A stretch of DNA of 10,138 bases, taken from CAXGUU01 sp964012875. GTDB taxonomy: Bacteria > Pseudomonadota > Gammaproteobacteria > Ga0077536. Position numbers and translations under genes: made by a program. Location: positions 1-10,138 of the forward strand of contig CAXGUU010000111.1 of assembly GCA_964012875.1 (NCBI GenBank), in the 5' to 3' direction. The notes beneath the pieces were generated by a model. It ran no database searches. It saw only the letters and a list, made by a program, of their open reading frames with translations, and had not been told where the DNA came from. Of the stretch, positions 1 through 6,283 are shown piece after piece (the first letter of the stretch is position 1; each line of letters begins with the position of its first letter).

Positions 1-1
1 C

Positions 2-1171
2 CATATCAAGGAAAATGTCGAACCCATCACGGAGGAGTTTTTTTCGCTCGATAAGGAAAAGACCGATCGCTGGAGCTGGCATCCGCGACAGCTCGAACTA
101 CTCGATGGCGCAAAGGCCAAAGCGAAGGAATCCGGCTTGTGGAATTTTTTCCTGCCGGACTCCGCGATCGGCGGCGGCCTGACCAATCTCGACTATGCGT
201 ATATCGCGGCGGAACTTGGCAAGTGTGCGCTCGCTTCTGAATCACTTAATTGCAGTGCCCCTGATACCGGCAACATGGAGGTGCTCGAACGCGTTGGTAC
301 TGAAGCGCAGAAGAAGCAATGGCTGGTACCGTTGCTGGAAGGGGAGATTCGTTCGGCCTACGCCATGACCGAACCAGGGCTGCCATCCTCGGATGCAAAA
401 AACATTTCGACCAGTGCGGTGCTCGAAGGTGATGAATGGGTCATCAACGGCGAAAAATTCTACATCTCAGGGGCCGGGGATCCGCGCTGCAAGATCATGA
501 TTGTGATGGTGAAAACCAGCCCCGATGCCGCGCCGAGCCGGCAGCAATCACAAATTTTGGTGCCCCACGATACGCCCGGAGTTGAAATTCTTGAAGGCAT
601 GGAGGTCTTCGGTCACGACCACGCTCCGCGCGGGCATATGCACATCCGGTTCACCAACGTGAGGGTGCCGAAGGAAAACATTCTGCTTGGCGAAGGCCGC
701 GGTTTCGAGATTTCTCAGGTCCGTCTTGGTCCGGGGCGCATCCATCATTGCATGCGCTCGATCGGCAAGGCGGAAAAGGCGCTTGAACTGATGATCAAGC
801 GGGCGAGTTCGCGCGAGGCGTTTGGCAAGCCAATCGTCAAGCTCGGTAAGAACCTTGAAGTGATCTCACGCGCTCGAATCGAAATCAACGCCATGCGGCT
901 CGCCGTCCTGCAGGCCGCAAAAGCCATGGACGTCCTCGGCAACAAGGAAGCGCGCGTCTATGTCAGTGCGGTGAAGGCGATGGTCCCGGAGAAGGTCTGT
1001 GAGATCATCGACGCGGCAATTCAGATGCACGGCGCGACCGGTATCTCGCAATGGACGCCACTGGCGGAAATGTATTGTGACATGCGGCACCTGCGTTTCG
1101 CCGATGGCCCGGATGAGGTACACCACATGGTTGTTGGCCGGGCAGAAGTGCAGAAGTACGGGCTGTGGTAG
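2..1171 (+). CDS. Acyl-CoA dehydrogenase, ACAD10/ACAD11-like (5'-truncated by window edge)
   Basis: FAD-dependent enzyme that would introduce a trans-2,3 double bond into an acyl-CoA in beta-oxidation-type pathways. The frame is open from base 2, giving 389 visible residues; a TTG at 137 is inside the gene and is not its start. Roughly the first 20-40 residues are missing, judging by a family length of about 410-430. Visible marks, in fragment numbering: the ACAD10/11 signature SAPDTGNMEVL (about 85-95); YAMTEP (120-125), the flavin/substrate-binding strand of all ACADs; INGEKFYISGAG (148-159); LGEGRGFEISQVRLGPGRIHHC (about 229-250); REAFGKP (271-277); QMHGATGIS (341-349); and the C-terminal ADGPDEVHH (367-375). 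The last lies where short- and medium-chain enzymes carry the catalytic YEGT glutamate, so Asp368 is the probable base (inference). Convergent with oadB, 91 bp away, so not co-transcribed with it. Family call is secure; chain length or specific substrate cannot be told. Confidence 0.95.
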   Translation, partial: HIKENVEPITEEFFSLDKEKTDRWSWHPRQLELLDGAKAKAKESGLWNFFLPDSAIGGGLTNLDYAYIAAELGKCALASESLNCSAPDTGNMEVLERVGTEAQKKQWLVPLLEGEIRSAYAMTEPGLPSSDAKNISTSAVLEGDEWVINGEKFYISGAGDPRCKIMIVMVKTSPDAAPSRQQSQILVPHDTPGVEILEGMEVFGHDHAPRGHMHIRFTNVRVPKENILLGEGRGFEISQVRLGPGRIHHCMRSIGKAEKALELMIKRASSREAFGKPIVKLGKNLEVISRARIEINAMRLAVLQAAKAMDVLGNKEARVYVSAVKAMVPEKVCEIIDAAIQMHGATGISQWTPLAEMYCDMRHLRFADGPDEVHHMVVGRAEVQKYGLW

Positions 1172-1201
1172 AGACAAGCCCATGTGTCTTGATGTTTCTC
1201 G

Positions 1202-1223
1202 GGGGCGCGTATTCGTCCGCCCC
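1202..1223. terminator. Possible bidirectional hairpin between convergent genes
   Basis: GGGGCG (1202-1207) pairs perfectly with CGCCCC (1218-1223) around a 10-nt loop, within the 91-bp gap between the acyl-CoA dehydrogenase stop and the oadB stop. It is well placed to stop both converging transcripts. No T-tract follows on either strand, so it is not a classical intrinsic terminator and may simply be a GC-rich inverted repeat. Confidence 0.3.
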
Positions 1224-1262
1224 TCGACGCGCTTAGCCGGCGGTCGCGTAACTGATTTGAGC

Positions 1263-2393
1263 TTAGCCCAGAAACTGAATCATGACGCCCGCCGCGACCG
1301 CCGATCCTATGACGCCAGCGACATTGGGTCCCATGGCGTGCATCAGAAGATAGTTGTCGCGGTTGGCTTCAAGGCCCACACGGTTGGCAACCCGTGCGGC
1401 CATGGGCACCGCGGAAACGCCGGCTGCGCCAATCAACGGGTTGATGGGTATTTTCAGGAATAGATTCATGACCTTGGCCATGAGTACGCCGGCCGCGGTA
1501 CCGAGACCAAAGGCGACGATTCCCAGTCCTAGGATGCCCAGGGTGCTGGGTTGCAGAAACTGATCGGCTGACAGCTTTGAGCCGACGGCCAACCCGAGGC
1601 CGATGGTAACGATGTTAATCAGTGCATTCTGAGTCGTGTCGGTCAGTCGCTCGACAACACCGCATTCACGCATGAGGTTGCCGAAACAAAACATCCCGAG
1701 CAGCGGAGCGGCGCTCGGCAGCAGCAGGGCGATCAGCGACAGCATCACCAGGGGAAACAGAATTTTTTCGAGCTGCGGTACATCGCGCAGTTGGACCATG
1801 ACGATTTGACGTTCCGCCTTGGTCGTCAGCGCACGCATGATCGGAGGCTGAATGAGTGGCACCAGTGCCATGTAGGAATAGGCGGCGATCGCAATCGCGC
1901 CGAGCAGGTGCGGTGCCAGTATGCTCGAGACATATATTGCCGTCGGCCCGTCGGCACCGCCGATGATGCCGATGGCAGCGGCATCAGTGAGGCTGAAATC
2001 CATCAGTCCGGCGGACGTTAATGCCAATGCGCCGATAACAGTCGCGAATATTCCAACCTGCGCTGCGGCGCCCAGAAACAGGGTCTTGGGGTTTGCGAGC
2101 AGGGGGCCGAAATCGGTCAGTGCGCCGACACCCATGAAAATCAGTAAAGGGAAGGCACCTGTTTCGACGCCGGCGGCATAGAAGAGGTGCAGGATACCCG
2201 CGCCGGTTGCGATTTCGACACCAGGGATATTGCTGAGCAGACCACCAAAGCCAATCGGCACCAATAGCAAGGGTTCAAATTCCTTGCGGATCGCGAGATA
2301 AAGCAGGCCGAGCGACAGCACAATCATGATGCCCTGGCCGGGAACCATCTGACCGATTCCGGATCCGCTCCAAAGCTGTTCAAGCACTTTCAT
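1263..2393 (-). CDS. oadB: Oxaloacetate decarboxylase, beta subunit (Na+-translocating decarboxylase membrane subunit)
   Basis: Integral membrane subunit that decarboxylates carboxybiotin delivered by OadA and couples this to Na+ export across the inner membrane. The 376 residues are almost entirely hydrophobic segments. Family hallmarks are intact: FEPLLLVPIGFGGLLSNIP (39-57); IFMGVGALTDFGPLLANP (85-102); IGIIGGADGPTAIY (141-154), with Asp148 matching the essential Na+-site aspartate known from Klebsiella OadB; AAYSYMALVPLIQPPI (170-185); FCFGNLMRE (235-243); AGVSAVPMAARV (324-335); and MHAMGPNVAGVIGSA (351-365), with the conserved Asn357 and Ser364. It is shorter than the roughly 430-residue enterobacterial protein because the loop after SNIP (residue 57) is compact, as in the shorter OadB/MmdB/GcdB members. 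Last gene of oadGAB, starting 68 bp after the oadA stop. No strong Shine-Dalgarno is visible before the ATG, but the N-terminus aligns with family members, supporting this start. Confidence 0.97.
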   Translation of the reverse strand: MKVLEQLWSGSGIGQMVPGQGIMIVLSLGLLYLAIRKEFEPLLLVPIGFGGLLSNIPGVEIATGAGILHLFYAAGVETGAFPLLIFMGVGALTDFGPLLANPKTLFLGAAAQVGIFATVIGALALTSAGLMDFSLTDAAAIGIIGGADGPTAIYVSSILAPHLLGAIAIAAYSYMALVPLIQPPIMRALTTKAERQIVMVQLRDVPQLEKILFPLVMLSLIALLLPSAAPLLGMFCFGNLMRECGVVERLTDTTQNALINIVTIGLGLAVGSKLSADQFLQPSTLGILGLGIVAFGLGTAAGVLMAKVMNLFLKIPINPLIGAAGVSAVPMAARVANRVGLEANRDNYLLMHAMGPNVAGVIGSAVAAGVMIQFLG

Positions 2394-2461
2394 GATCGTT
2401 ACGCAGTCATCCCAGGGGCGGGCGCTGAGGATCTCGCCTACAGTGGTGGTGCAGAGTTTCC

Positions 2462-4255
2462 TTAGCTCAGGGTCAGCAGGAGTTCGCCGGAACCGACTTT
2501 GTCGCCAACGACGACAGCAACACTGGCGACATTACCGTCCTGCGGCGCGCGGACCTCGGTTTCCATCTTCATGGCTTCGAGAACCAGAATGACATCGCCG
2601 GCCCTGACCTGCTGACCGGCCTGAACCGGTACCGTGCAGATGTTGCCCGCGAGTGGCGCGTTCACCTGCAGACCGCCATTGGTCGCAGCAGGTGCGGCTG
2701 GCGCCGCCGCTTGCGGCGCTGAGATGTGTTCGATCGCGCCGCCGTTGCTGACCTGGACGACATAGCTTTTTCCTTCAACGGTAACCGTATACACGCCGCT
2801 GTCGTCCGTCTGAGCTGCAGCAGTCGGTTCGGCGGGCGCTGGTTCTGTTCCAGGCGCGGGTTCAAATGCATCGGGGTTGCTGCGGTTTTCGAGGAAATAG
2901 GTGCCTACCTGGGGAAACAATGCATAGGTCAGCACGTCGTCGATCACGGCATCGGCCAGTTCGATATTTTTCTCCGCTGCCACGGCTTCAAGTTCGGCAG
3001 TCAGCTTGTCCATTTCAGGTGCCAGCAAATCTGCCGGACGACAGGTAATCGGCTCAGCACCTTCGAGGACCCTGGCCTGGAGTTCAGCATTCAGCGGTGA
3101 GGGGGTAACCCCGTACTCACCCTTGAGCACGCCCGCCGTTTCCTTGGTGACAGACTTGTAGCGTTCGCCCATCAGGACGTTGATGACGGATTGTGTACCG
3201 ACGATCTGAGACGTGGGTGTGACCAGTGGAATCATGCCGAGGTCTTTGCGGACCTTGGGGATTTCCGCCAGCACCTGATCGAGTTTGTCCGTGGCGTTTT
3301 GTTCCCGCAGTTGATTTTCGAGGTTCGTCAGCATGCCACCGGGTACCTGGGCCACCAGGATGCGTGAATCGACCCCTCTCAATGAGCCCTCGAACCTGGC
3401 GTACTTCTTACGTACTTCGCGGAAGTAACTGGCGATGTCTTCCAGCAACTCGATGTCGAGCCCGGTATCCCGGCCGGTGTCCTCGAGAATCGAGACCACA
3501 GATTCGGTTGCCGAGTGACCGTAGGTCATGCTCATGCTGGATATCGCGGCATCGACGTTGTCAATACCGGCTTCGATACATTTCAGGTAGGTCGAGGTGC
3601 TCAGACCCGTCGTCGCGTGACATTGAATGTGTACCGGGATTTCCAGCGTTTCCTTCAGGCGGCTGACGAGTTCGAAACCGACGTAGGGTTTGAGCAGGCC
3701 CGCCATGTCTTTAATGCAAATCGAATGCGCACCCATTTCCTGGATGCGCTGGCCGAGTTCGACCCATAAATCGATGGTGTGCACAGGTGAGACGGTGTAA
3801 GAAATCGTGCCTTGGGCATGTTTGTCCTGCTTTAGTACCGAGGCAATCGCGGTTTCAAGATTTCGCATGTCGTTCATGGCGTCGAAAATGCGGAACACGT
3901 CAACACCGTTGGTCGCCGCGCGCTCAACAAACTTGTCGACCACGTCATCAGCATAGTGGCGATAGCCCAAAATATTCTGACCGCGAAACAGCATCTGTTG
4001 CGGTGTGTTCGGCATGGCGGCCTTAAGTCTGCGAATCCGTTCCCACGGATCCTCTCCCAGGTAGCGGATACAGGCATCGAAAGTGGCGCCGCCCCATGAT
4101 TCAATCGACCAGAATCCGACCTGGTCGAGCTTGGGTGCGATCGGCAGCATGTCGTCGATGCGCATGCGGGTCGCAAAAAGCGATTGATGGGCATCGCGTA
4201 ACACGAGTTCGGTGATGCCAAGAGGCTGGTTGGTGTTCGAAGTCGGGTCACTCAT
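2462..4255 (-). CDS. oadA: Oxaloacetate decarboxylase, alpha subunit (carboxyltransferase plus biotin carrier)
   Basis: Soluble subunit that transfers the C4 carboxyl of oxaloacetate to its own biotin, releasing pyruvate; carboxybiotin then goes to OadB. It is 597 residues, normal for the family. The carboxyltransferase TIM barrel (about 14-290) shows LRDAHQS (19-25; Asp21 is a metal ligand in the family), FRGQNILGYRHYADD (90-104), FRIFDAMND (121-129), IKDMAGLLKP (181-190; Lys182 is the conserved active-site lysine) and HIQCHATTG (209-217). The conserved PYC_OADA domain follows (about 290-460), with VPGGMLTNLENQL (304-316). A flexible Pro/Ala-rich linker spans about 461-527, and the C-terminal biotinyl domain (about 528-597) has EAMKMET with biotin acceptor Lys563. 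Oddity: residue 211 is Gln where family members I recall have the first His of the HxH zinc motif; His213 is kept. The gene starts 28 bp after the oadG stop with only a weak AGG ribosome-binding site, suggesting coupled translation. Confidence 0.97.
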   Translation of the reverse strand: MSDPTSNTNQPLGITELVLRDAHQSLFATRMRIDDMLPIAPKLDQVGFWSIESWGGATFDACIRYLGEDPWERIRRLKAAMPNTPQQMLFRGQNILGYRHYADDVVDKFVERAATNGVDVFRIFDAMNDMRNLETAIASVLKQDKHAQGTISYTVSPVHTIDLWVELGQRIQEMGAHSICIKDMAGLLKPYVGFELVSRLKETLEIPVHIQCHATTGLSTSTYLKCIEAGIDNVDAAISSMSMTYGHSATESVVSILEDTGRDTGLDIELLEDIASYFREVRKKYARFEGSLRGVDSRILVAQVPGGMLTNLENQLREQNATDKLDQVLAEIPKVRKDLGMIPLVTPTSQIVGTQSVINVLMGERYKSVTKETAGVLKGEYGVTPSPLNAELQARVLEGAEPITCRPADLLAPEMDKLTAELEAVAAEKNIELADAVIDDVLTYALFPQVGTYFLENRSNPDAFEPAPGTEPAPAEPTAAAQTDDSGVYTVTVEGKSYVVQVSNGGAIEHISAPQAAAPAAPAATNGGLQVNAPLAGNICTVPVQAGQQVRAGDVILVLEAMKMETEVRAPQDGNVASVAVVVGDKVGSGELLLTLS

Positions 4256-4283
4256 GGGCAGACGCCTGGGGTCGGCTGTTGTT

Positions 4284-4526
4284 TTACGGGCTTCGGGTTC
4301 GGTGTGCGTGAATGGTGGCTGAGATCACGGCGACCAGTTGCGCTTGATCGTCAACGGAGGCCGGTGTGGGACTGACACTGTCAGCCGGCTCAGGCACGAA
4401 ATGTCCGACCAGCCAGGACATCAGGCTCGTCGCGCCGACCAAAAGGGTCAGGAACACGAACACGGTGCCCATGCCAACTATGGCGAGACTCGTGCCGTCA
4501 GAGACCAAGCCAACCGGTTCGCTCAT
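4284..4526 (-). CDS. oadG: Oxaloacetate decarboxylase, gamma subunit
   Basis: Small membrane anchor (80 residues) that holds the alpha subunit against OadB and helps complex assembly. Recognised by length, layout and position rather than strict sequence identity: a short N-terminus, one transmembrane helix (about 14-40, including GMGTVFVFLTLLVGATSLMSW), a Pro/Ser-rich linker (44-60), and an amphipathic C-terminus, AVISATIHAHRTR (66-78), resembling the usual AAIAAAIHRYR-type tail of OadG. It is first in the oadG-oadA-oadB order, 28 bp ahead of oadA. The ATG is supported by a GGGAG Shine-Dalgarno (4535-4539) 8 nt upstream and by a promoter about 57 bp upstream. Confidence 0.9.
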   Translation of the reverse strand: MSEPVGLVSDGTSLAIVGMGTVFVFLTLLVGATSLMSWLVGHFVPEPADSVSPTPASVDDQAQLVAVISATIHAHRTRSP

Positions 4527-4534
4527 CTTCTGAA

Positions 4535-4539
4535 CTCCC
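4535..4539 (-). promoter_or_regulatory. Ribosome-binding site of oadG
   Basis: GGGAG on the minus strand, 8 nt before the oadG ATG. It is the clearest Shine-Dalgarno in the oad operon and fixes the start of this short gene. Confidence 0.7.
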
Positions 4540-4582
4540 TAACTAATTGATTGACTTAATAAACTAACTCGATTCAACAGAT

Positions 4583-4611
4583 AATATACGGGTCAGTACG
4601 GCGCCCGGCAA
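4583..4611 (-). promoter_or_regulatory. Predicted sigma70-type promoter of oadGAB
   Basis: On the minus strand, TTGCCG (4611-4606; 4 of 6 matches to TTGACA) lies exactly 17 bp before TATATT (4588-4583; 5 of 6 matches to TATAAT). This predicts a start of transcription near 4576 and a leader of about 50 nt before oadG. It sits in the longest intergenic gap on the minus strand and is followed by an unusually AT-rich leader. Identified by eye only, but spacing and position are both ideal. Confidence 0.6.
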
Positions 4612-4641
4612 CTCCGCTGCAACTCCTGAACCGGGCGGCCG

Positions 4642-4675
4642 GCACTACGGGCGGTTGAACCGCTTAACGTAGTGC
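4642..4675 (-). terminator. Nested inverted repeat over the stop codon of the DUF35 gene (terminator-like)
   Basis: GCACTACG (4642-4649) and CGTAGTGC (4668-4675) are perfect 8-bp complementary arms. Between them is a second perfect 6-bp stem, GCGGTT/AACCGC (4651-4656 and 4658-4663), with a single-base centre. The outer arm includes the last codons of the DUF35 gene. It lies at the boundary between the upstream gene train and the oad promoter, as expected of a terminator or 3'-end-stabilising structure. There is no T-tract after it, so rho-independent termination is uncertain. Confidence 0.4.
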
Positions 4676-5077
4676 TGACGGTTGAAACTGGGGGATTTTG
4701 AAGCCATCCGAGCGGGTTTCAGTGGTGAACACGACCGGCAGGCCGATCTCGAGCTCGCCGGGGTCGCAATTGAGCAGGTTGGTCATCATTTGCGGCCCTT
4801 CTTCGAGGCGAACCATGGCGAGAATATAGGGGACATCGACGCGATAGGATTCGTACGGCGCCTGATGCACGACCGAATAACTCCACACGGAGCCGCGCCC
4901 GGAGCAGGTCTGCCACTCGAGCTCATCGCTATAGCACGATGTGCAGCGCCGGTTCGGATAATAAATCCATGCGCTGCAGGCGAGGCACCGTTGCAGGCAC
5001 AGCTCGTCGCGTTGGACCGCCTCCCAGAAGTGGCGCGAAATGTCAGTGATTTCAGGGACGGGTTTGTGGTTCGACAT
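4664..5077 (-). CDS. DUF35 / OB-fold zinc-ribbon protein, partner of thiolase-like enzyme
   Basis: A 137-residue protein of the DUF35 family (N-terminal rubredoxin-like zinc ribbon plus C-terminal OB-fold), acyl-CoA-associated proteins that commonly form complexes with thiolase superfamily enzymes, for example the Ltp2-DUF35 aldolases of steroid side-chain degradation and archaeal thiolase-DUF35-HMG-CoA synthase assemblies. Visible here: an N-terminal helix with FWEAVQRDEL (17-26), typical of the family; zinc ligands in two CxxC pairs, Cys31/Cys34 (RCLACSAW) and Cys45/Cys48 (RCTSCYSD); and the OB-fold (about 60-130), with GRGSVWSYSVVHQAPY (60-75) and VPYILAMVRLEEGPQMMTNL (82-101). It starts 33 bp after the stop of the thiolase-like gene, in the classic pair order, so it is probably a subunit of that enzyme. 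Last gene of its block. Confidence 0.93.
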   Translation of the reverse strand: MSNHKPVPEITDISRHFWEAVQRDELCLQRCLACSAWIYYPNRRCTSCYSDELEWQTCSGRGSVWSYSVVHQAPYESYRVDVPYILAMVRLEEGPQMMTNLLNCDPGELEIGLPVVFTTETRSDGFKIPQFQPSALR

Positions 5078-5110
5078 CTTTGATGATCCGGTTTCAGGAT
5101 AGGCGCGGCT

Positions 5111-6283
5111 TCAGTTGCTGGAGCTAAGAATCAGTACTGAGTGCTCAGCCATCATGCCGCCGTAGCTGTGCACCAGTCCGAGGTCGGTCTTGTCGAGCTG
5201 GCGATCACCCGCCGAGCGCATAATCTGACGGGTGGCTTCGACAATCATAGACATGCCGGATGCATCGCCCGTATGCCCGAACGACATCAGTCCGCCATAG
5301 GTATTAACCGGCAGGTCGCCGCTCGGCGTGCCACGCCCTTCATCCCAGAATAGTCCGCCCTGGCCGGCAGGGACGATGCCCAGGTTTTCAACACCCAGGA
5401 TGGGGTTGAAGCTGAAGGAATCATAAAGTTCAAGAAAGTCGAGTTCAGACGGCGTAACGCCGGCCATTTCGTAGGCCCGCGCCCCCGCTGTGCAGCCGCC
5501 GAGGTTCAGCAGGTCGCGGCACTGGCTGATGTTGAAATACTCATGCGCCTCGCCGAACCCCAGCACCCATGCAGGTTGTCGGCACAGCCGCCGGGCATAG
5601 GTTTCACTACAAACCAACACCGCGCCGCCGCCGTCGCAGGGTACCGAGCAGTCGAGCAGGTTGAACGGGCTCGCGATAGGGCGCGAGTCCAAAACGTCCT
5701 CGACCGTAATGGCGCCGTGCTTTTTCATCAGTGCGTCCGGGTGTTTCAAAGCCCACTGGCGCGATGAGACAGCGACTTTCGCCATTTGCTCGCGTGTGGT
5801 TCCGAACTCATGCATGTGTCGGGTCGCGGCTTGTGCGTATAGCGGCGGGATGTAGGCGCCGTAGAGCGAATCAAACTCAGGGTGGCAGACCATTTTCGCG
5901 ATCGCCTCGGCGCCACCGCCGCTGACGTTCGGAAAGGTTCCGGCGGCGATGCACAACACGCTGTCGGTGAGCCCCGCCCGAATGGCGAGCGTTGCTCGCT
6001 GCACCATCAGACCGTGGGTTGAGCCACCGGCGTTAAGTGTTTCGGCAAAGGCAGTTTTCAATCCGAGCCGCTCGCCGAGTTCCTCATGAATAAAGATGTC
6101 CGCGCCTTCGCCGGAAGCCATGCCGGGTGGGCTGACGAGGAGTCCGCCGATGTCTCTCGGTTTAAGGCCGAACTCACCGACCAGCTGCGCAAAAATCTGG
6201 TCGAGTAAGTCGTCGGCCGACAAATCAGGGTAACGGCCGGGTTTGACCTCGGTGGCTGCAGCAATGGCGACAGGTTCAGTCAT
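5111..6283 (-). CDS. Thiolase-like protein (lipid-transfer-protein/SCP-x thiolase family), canonical Cys absent
   Basis: A 390-residue member of the thiolase superfamily, in the non-condensing/lipid-transfer-protein branch, which acts on acyl-CoA carbon-carbon bonds. Family features: the N-terminal domain ends with TLNAGGSTHG (82-91); CDGGGAVLV (216-224); LELYDSFSF (284-292), at the place of the HDxFS motif, with Tyr287; NTYGGLMSFGHTGDASGM (327-344), the GGxxxxGHxxGASG motif with His337; and the C-terminal HSYGGMMAEHS (372-382). The position equivalent to the acylated cysteine (NxxC) is Gly87, and the second cysteine region near the C-terminus reads SYGG. A normal acyl-transfer thiolase mechanism therefore looks impossible; a retro-aldolase-like or otherwise altered reaction, as in Ltp2-type proteins, is more plausible (inference). 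The ATG overlaps the stop of the upstream metallohydrolase gene (ATGA), so translation is coupled. The DUF35 partner gene follows 33 bp downstream. Confidence 0.9.
   Translation of the reverse strand: MTEPVAIAAATEVKPGRYPDLSADDLLDQIFAQLVGEFGLKPRDIGGLLVSPPGMASGEGADIFIHEELGERLGLKTAFAETLNAGGSTHGLMVQRATLAIRAGLTDSVLCIAAGTFPNVSGGGAEAIAKMVCHPEFDSLYGAYIPPLYAQAATRHMHEFGTTREQMAKVAVSSRQWALKHPDALMKKHGAITVEDVLDSRPIASPFNLLDCSVPCDGGGAVLVCSETYARRLCRQPAWVLGFGEAHEYFNISQCRDLLNLGGCTAGARAYEMAGVTPSELDFLELYDSFSFNPILGVENLGIVPAGQGGLFWDEGRGTPSGDLPVNTYGGLMSFGHTGDASGMSMIVEATRQIMRSAGDRQLDKTDLGLVHSYGGMMAEHSVLILSSSN

Noticed and set aside
27..245. Short minus-strand open frame over the start of the acyl-CoA dehydrogenase
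   Set aside because: Composition is Arg/Ser-rich shadow translation; the plus frame is clearly coding with family motifs throughout.
999..1463. 154-codon plus-strand frame bridging the acyl-CoA dehydrogenase end and oadB
   Set aside because: It lies antisense to well-conserved oadB sequence and out of frame with the dehydrogenase; no domain-like content.
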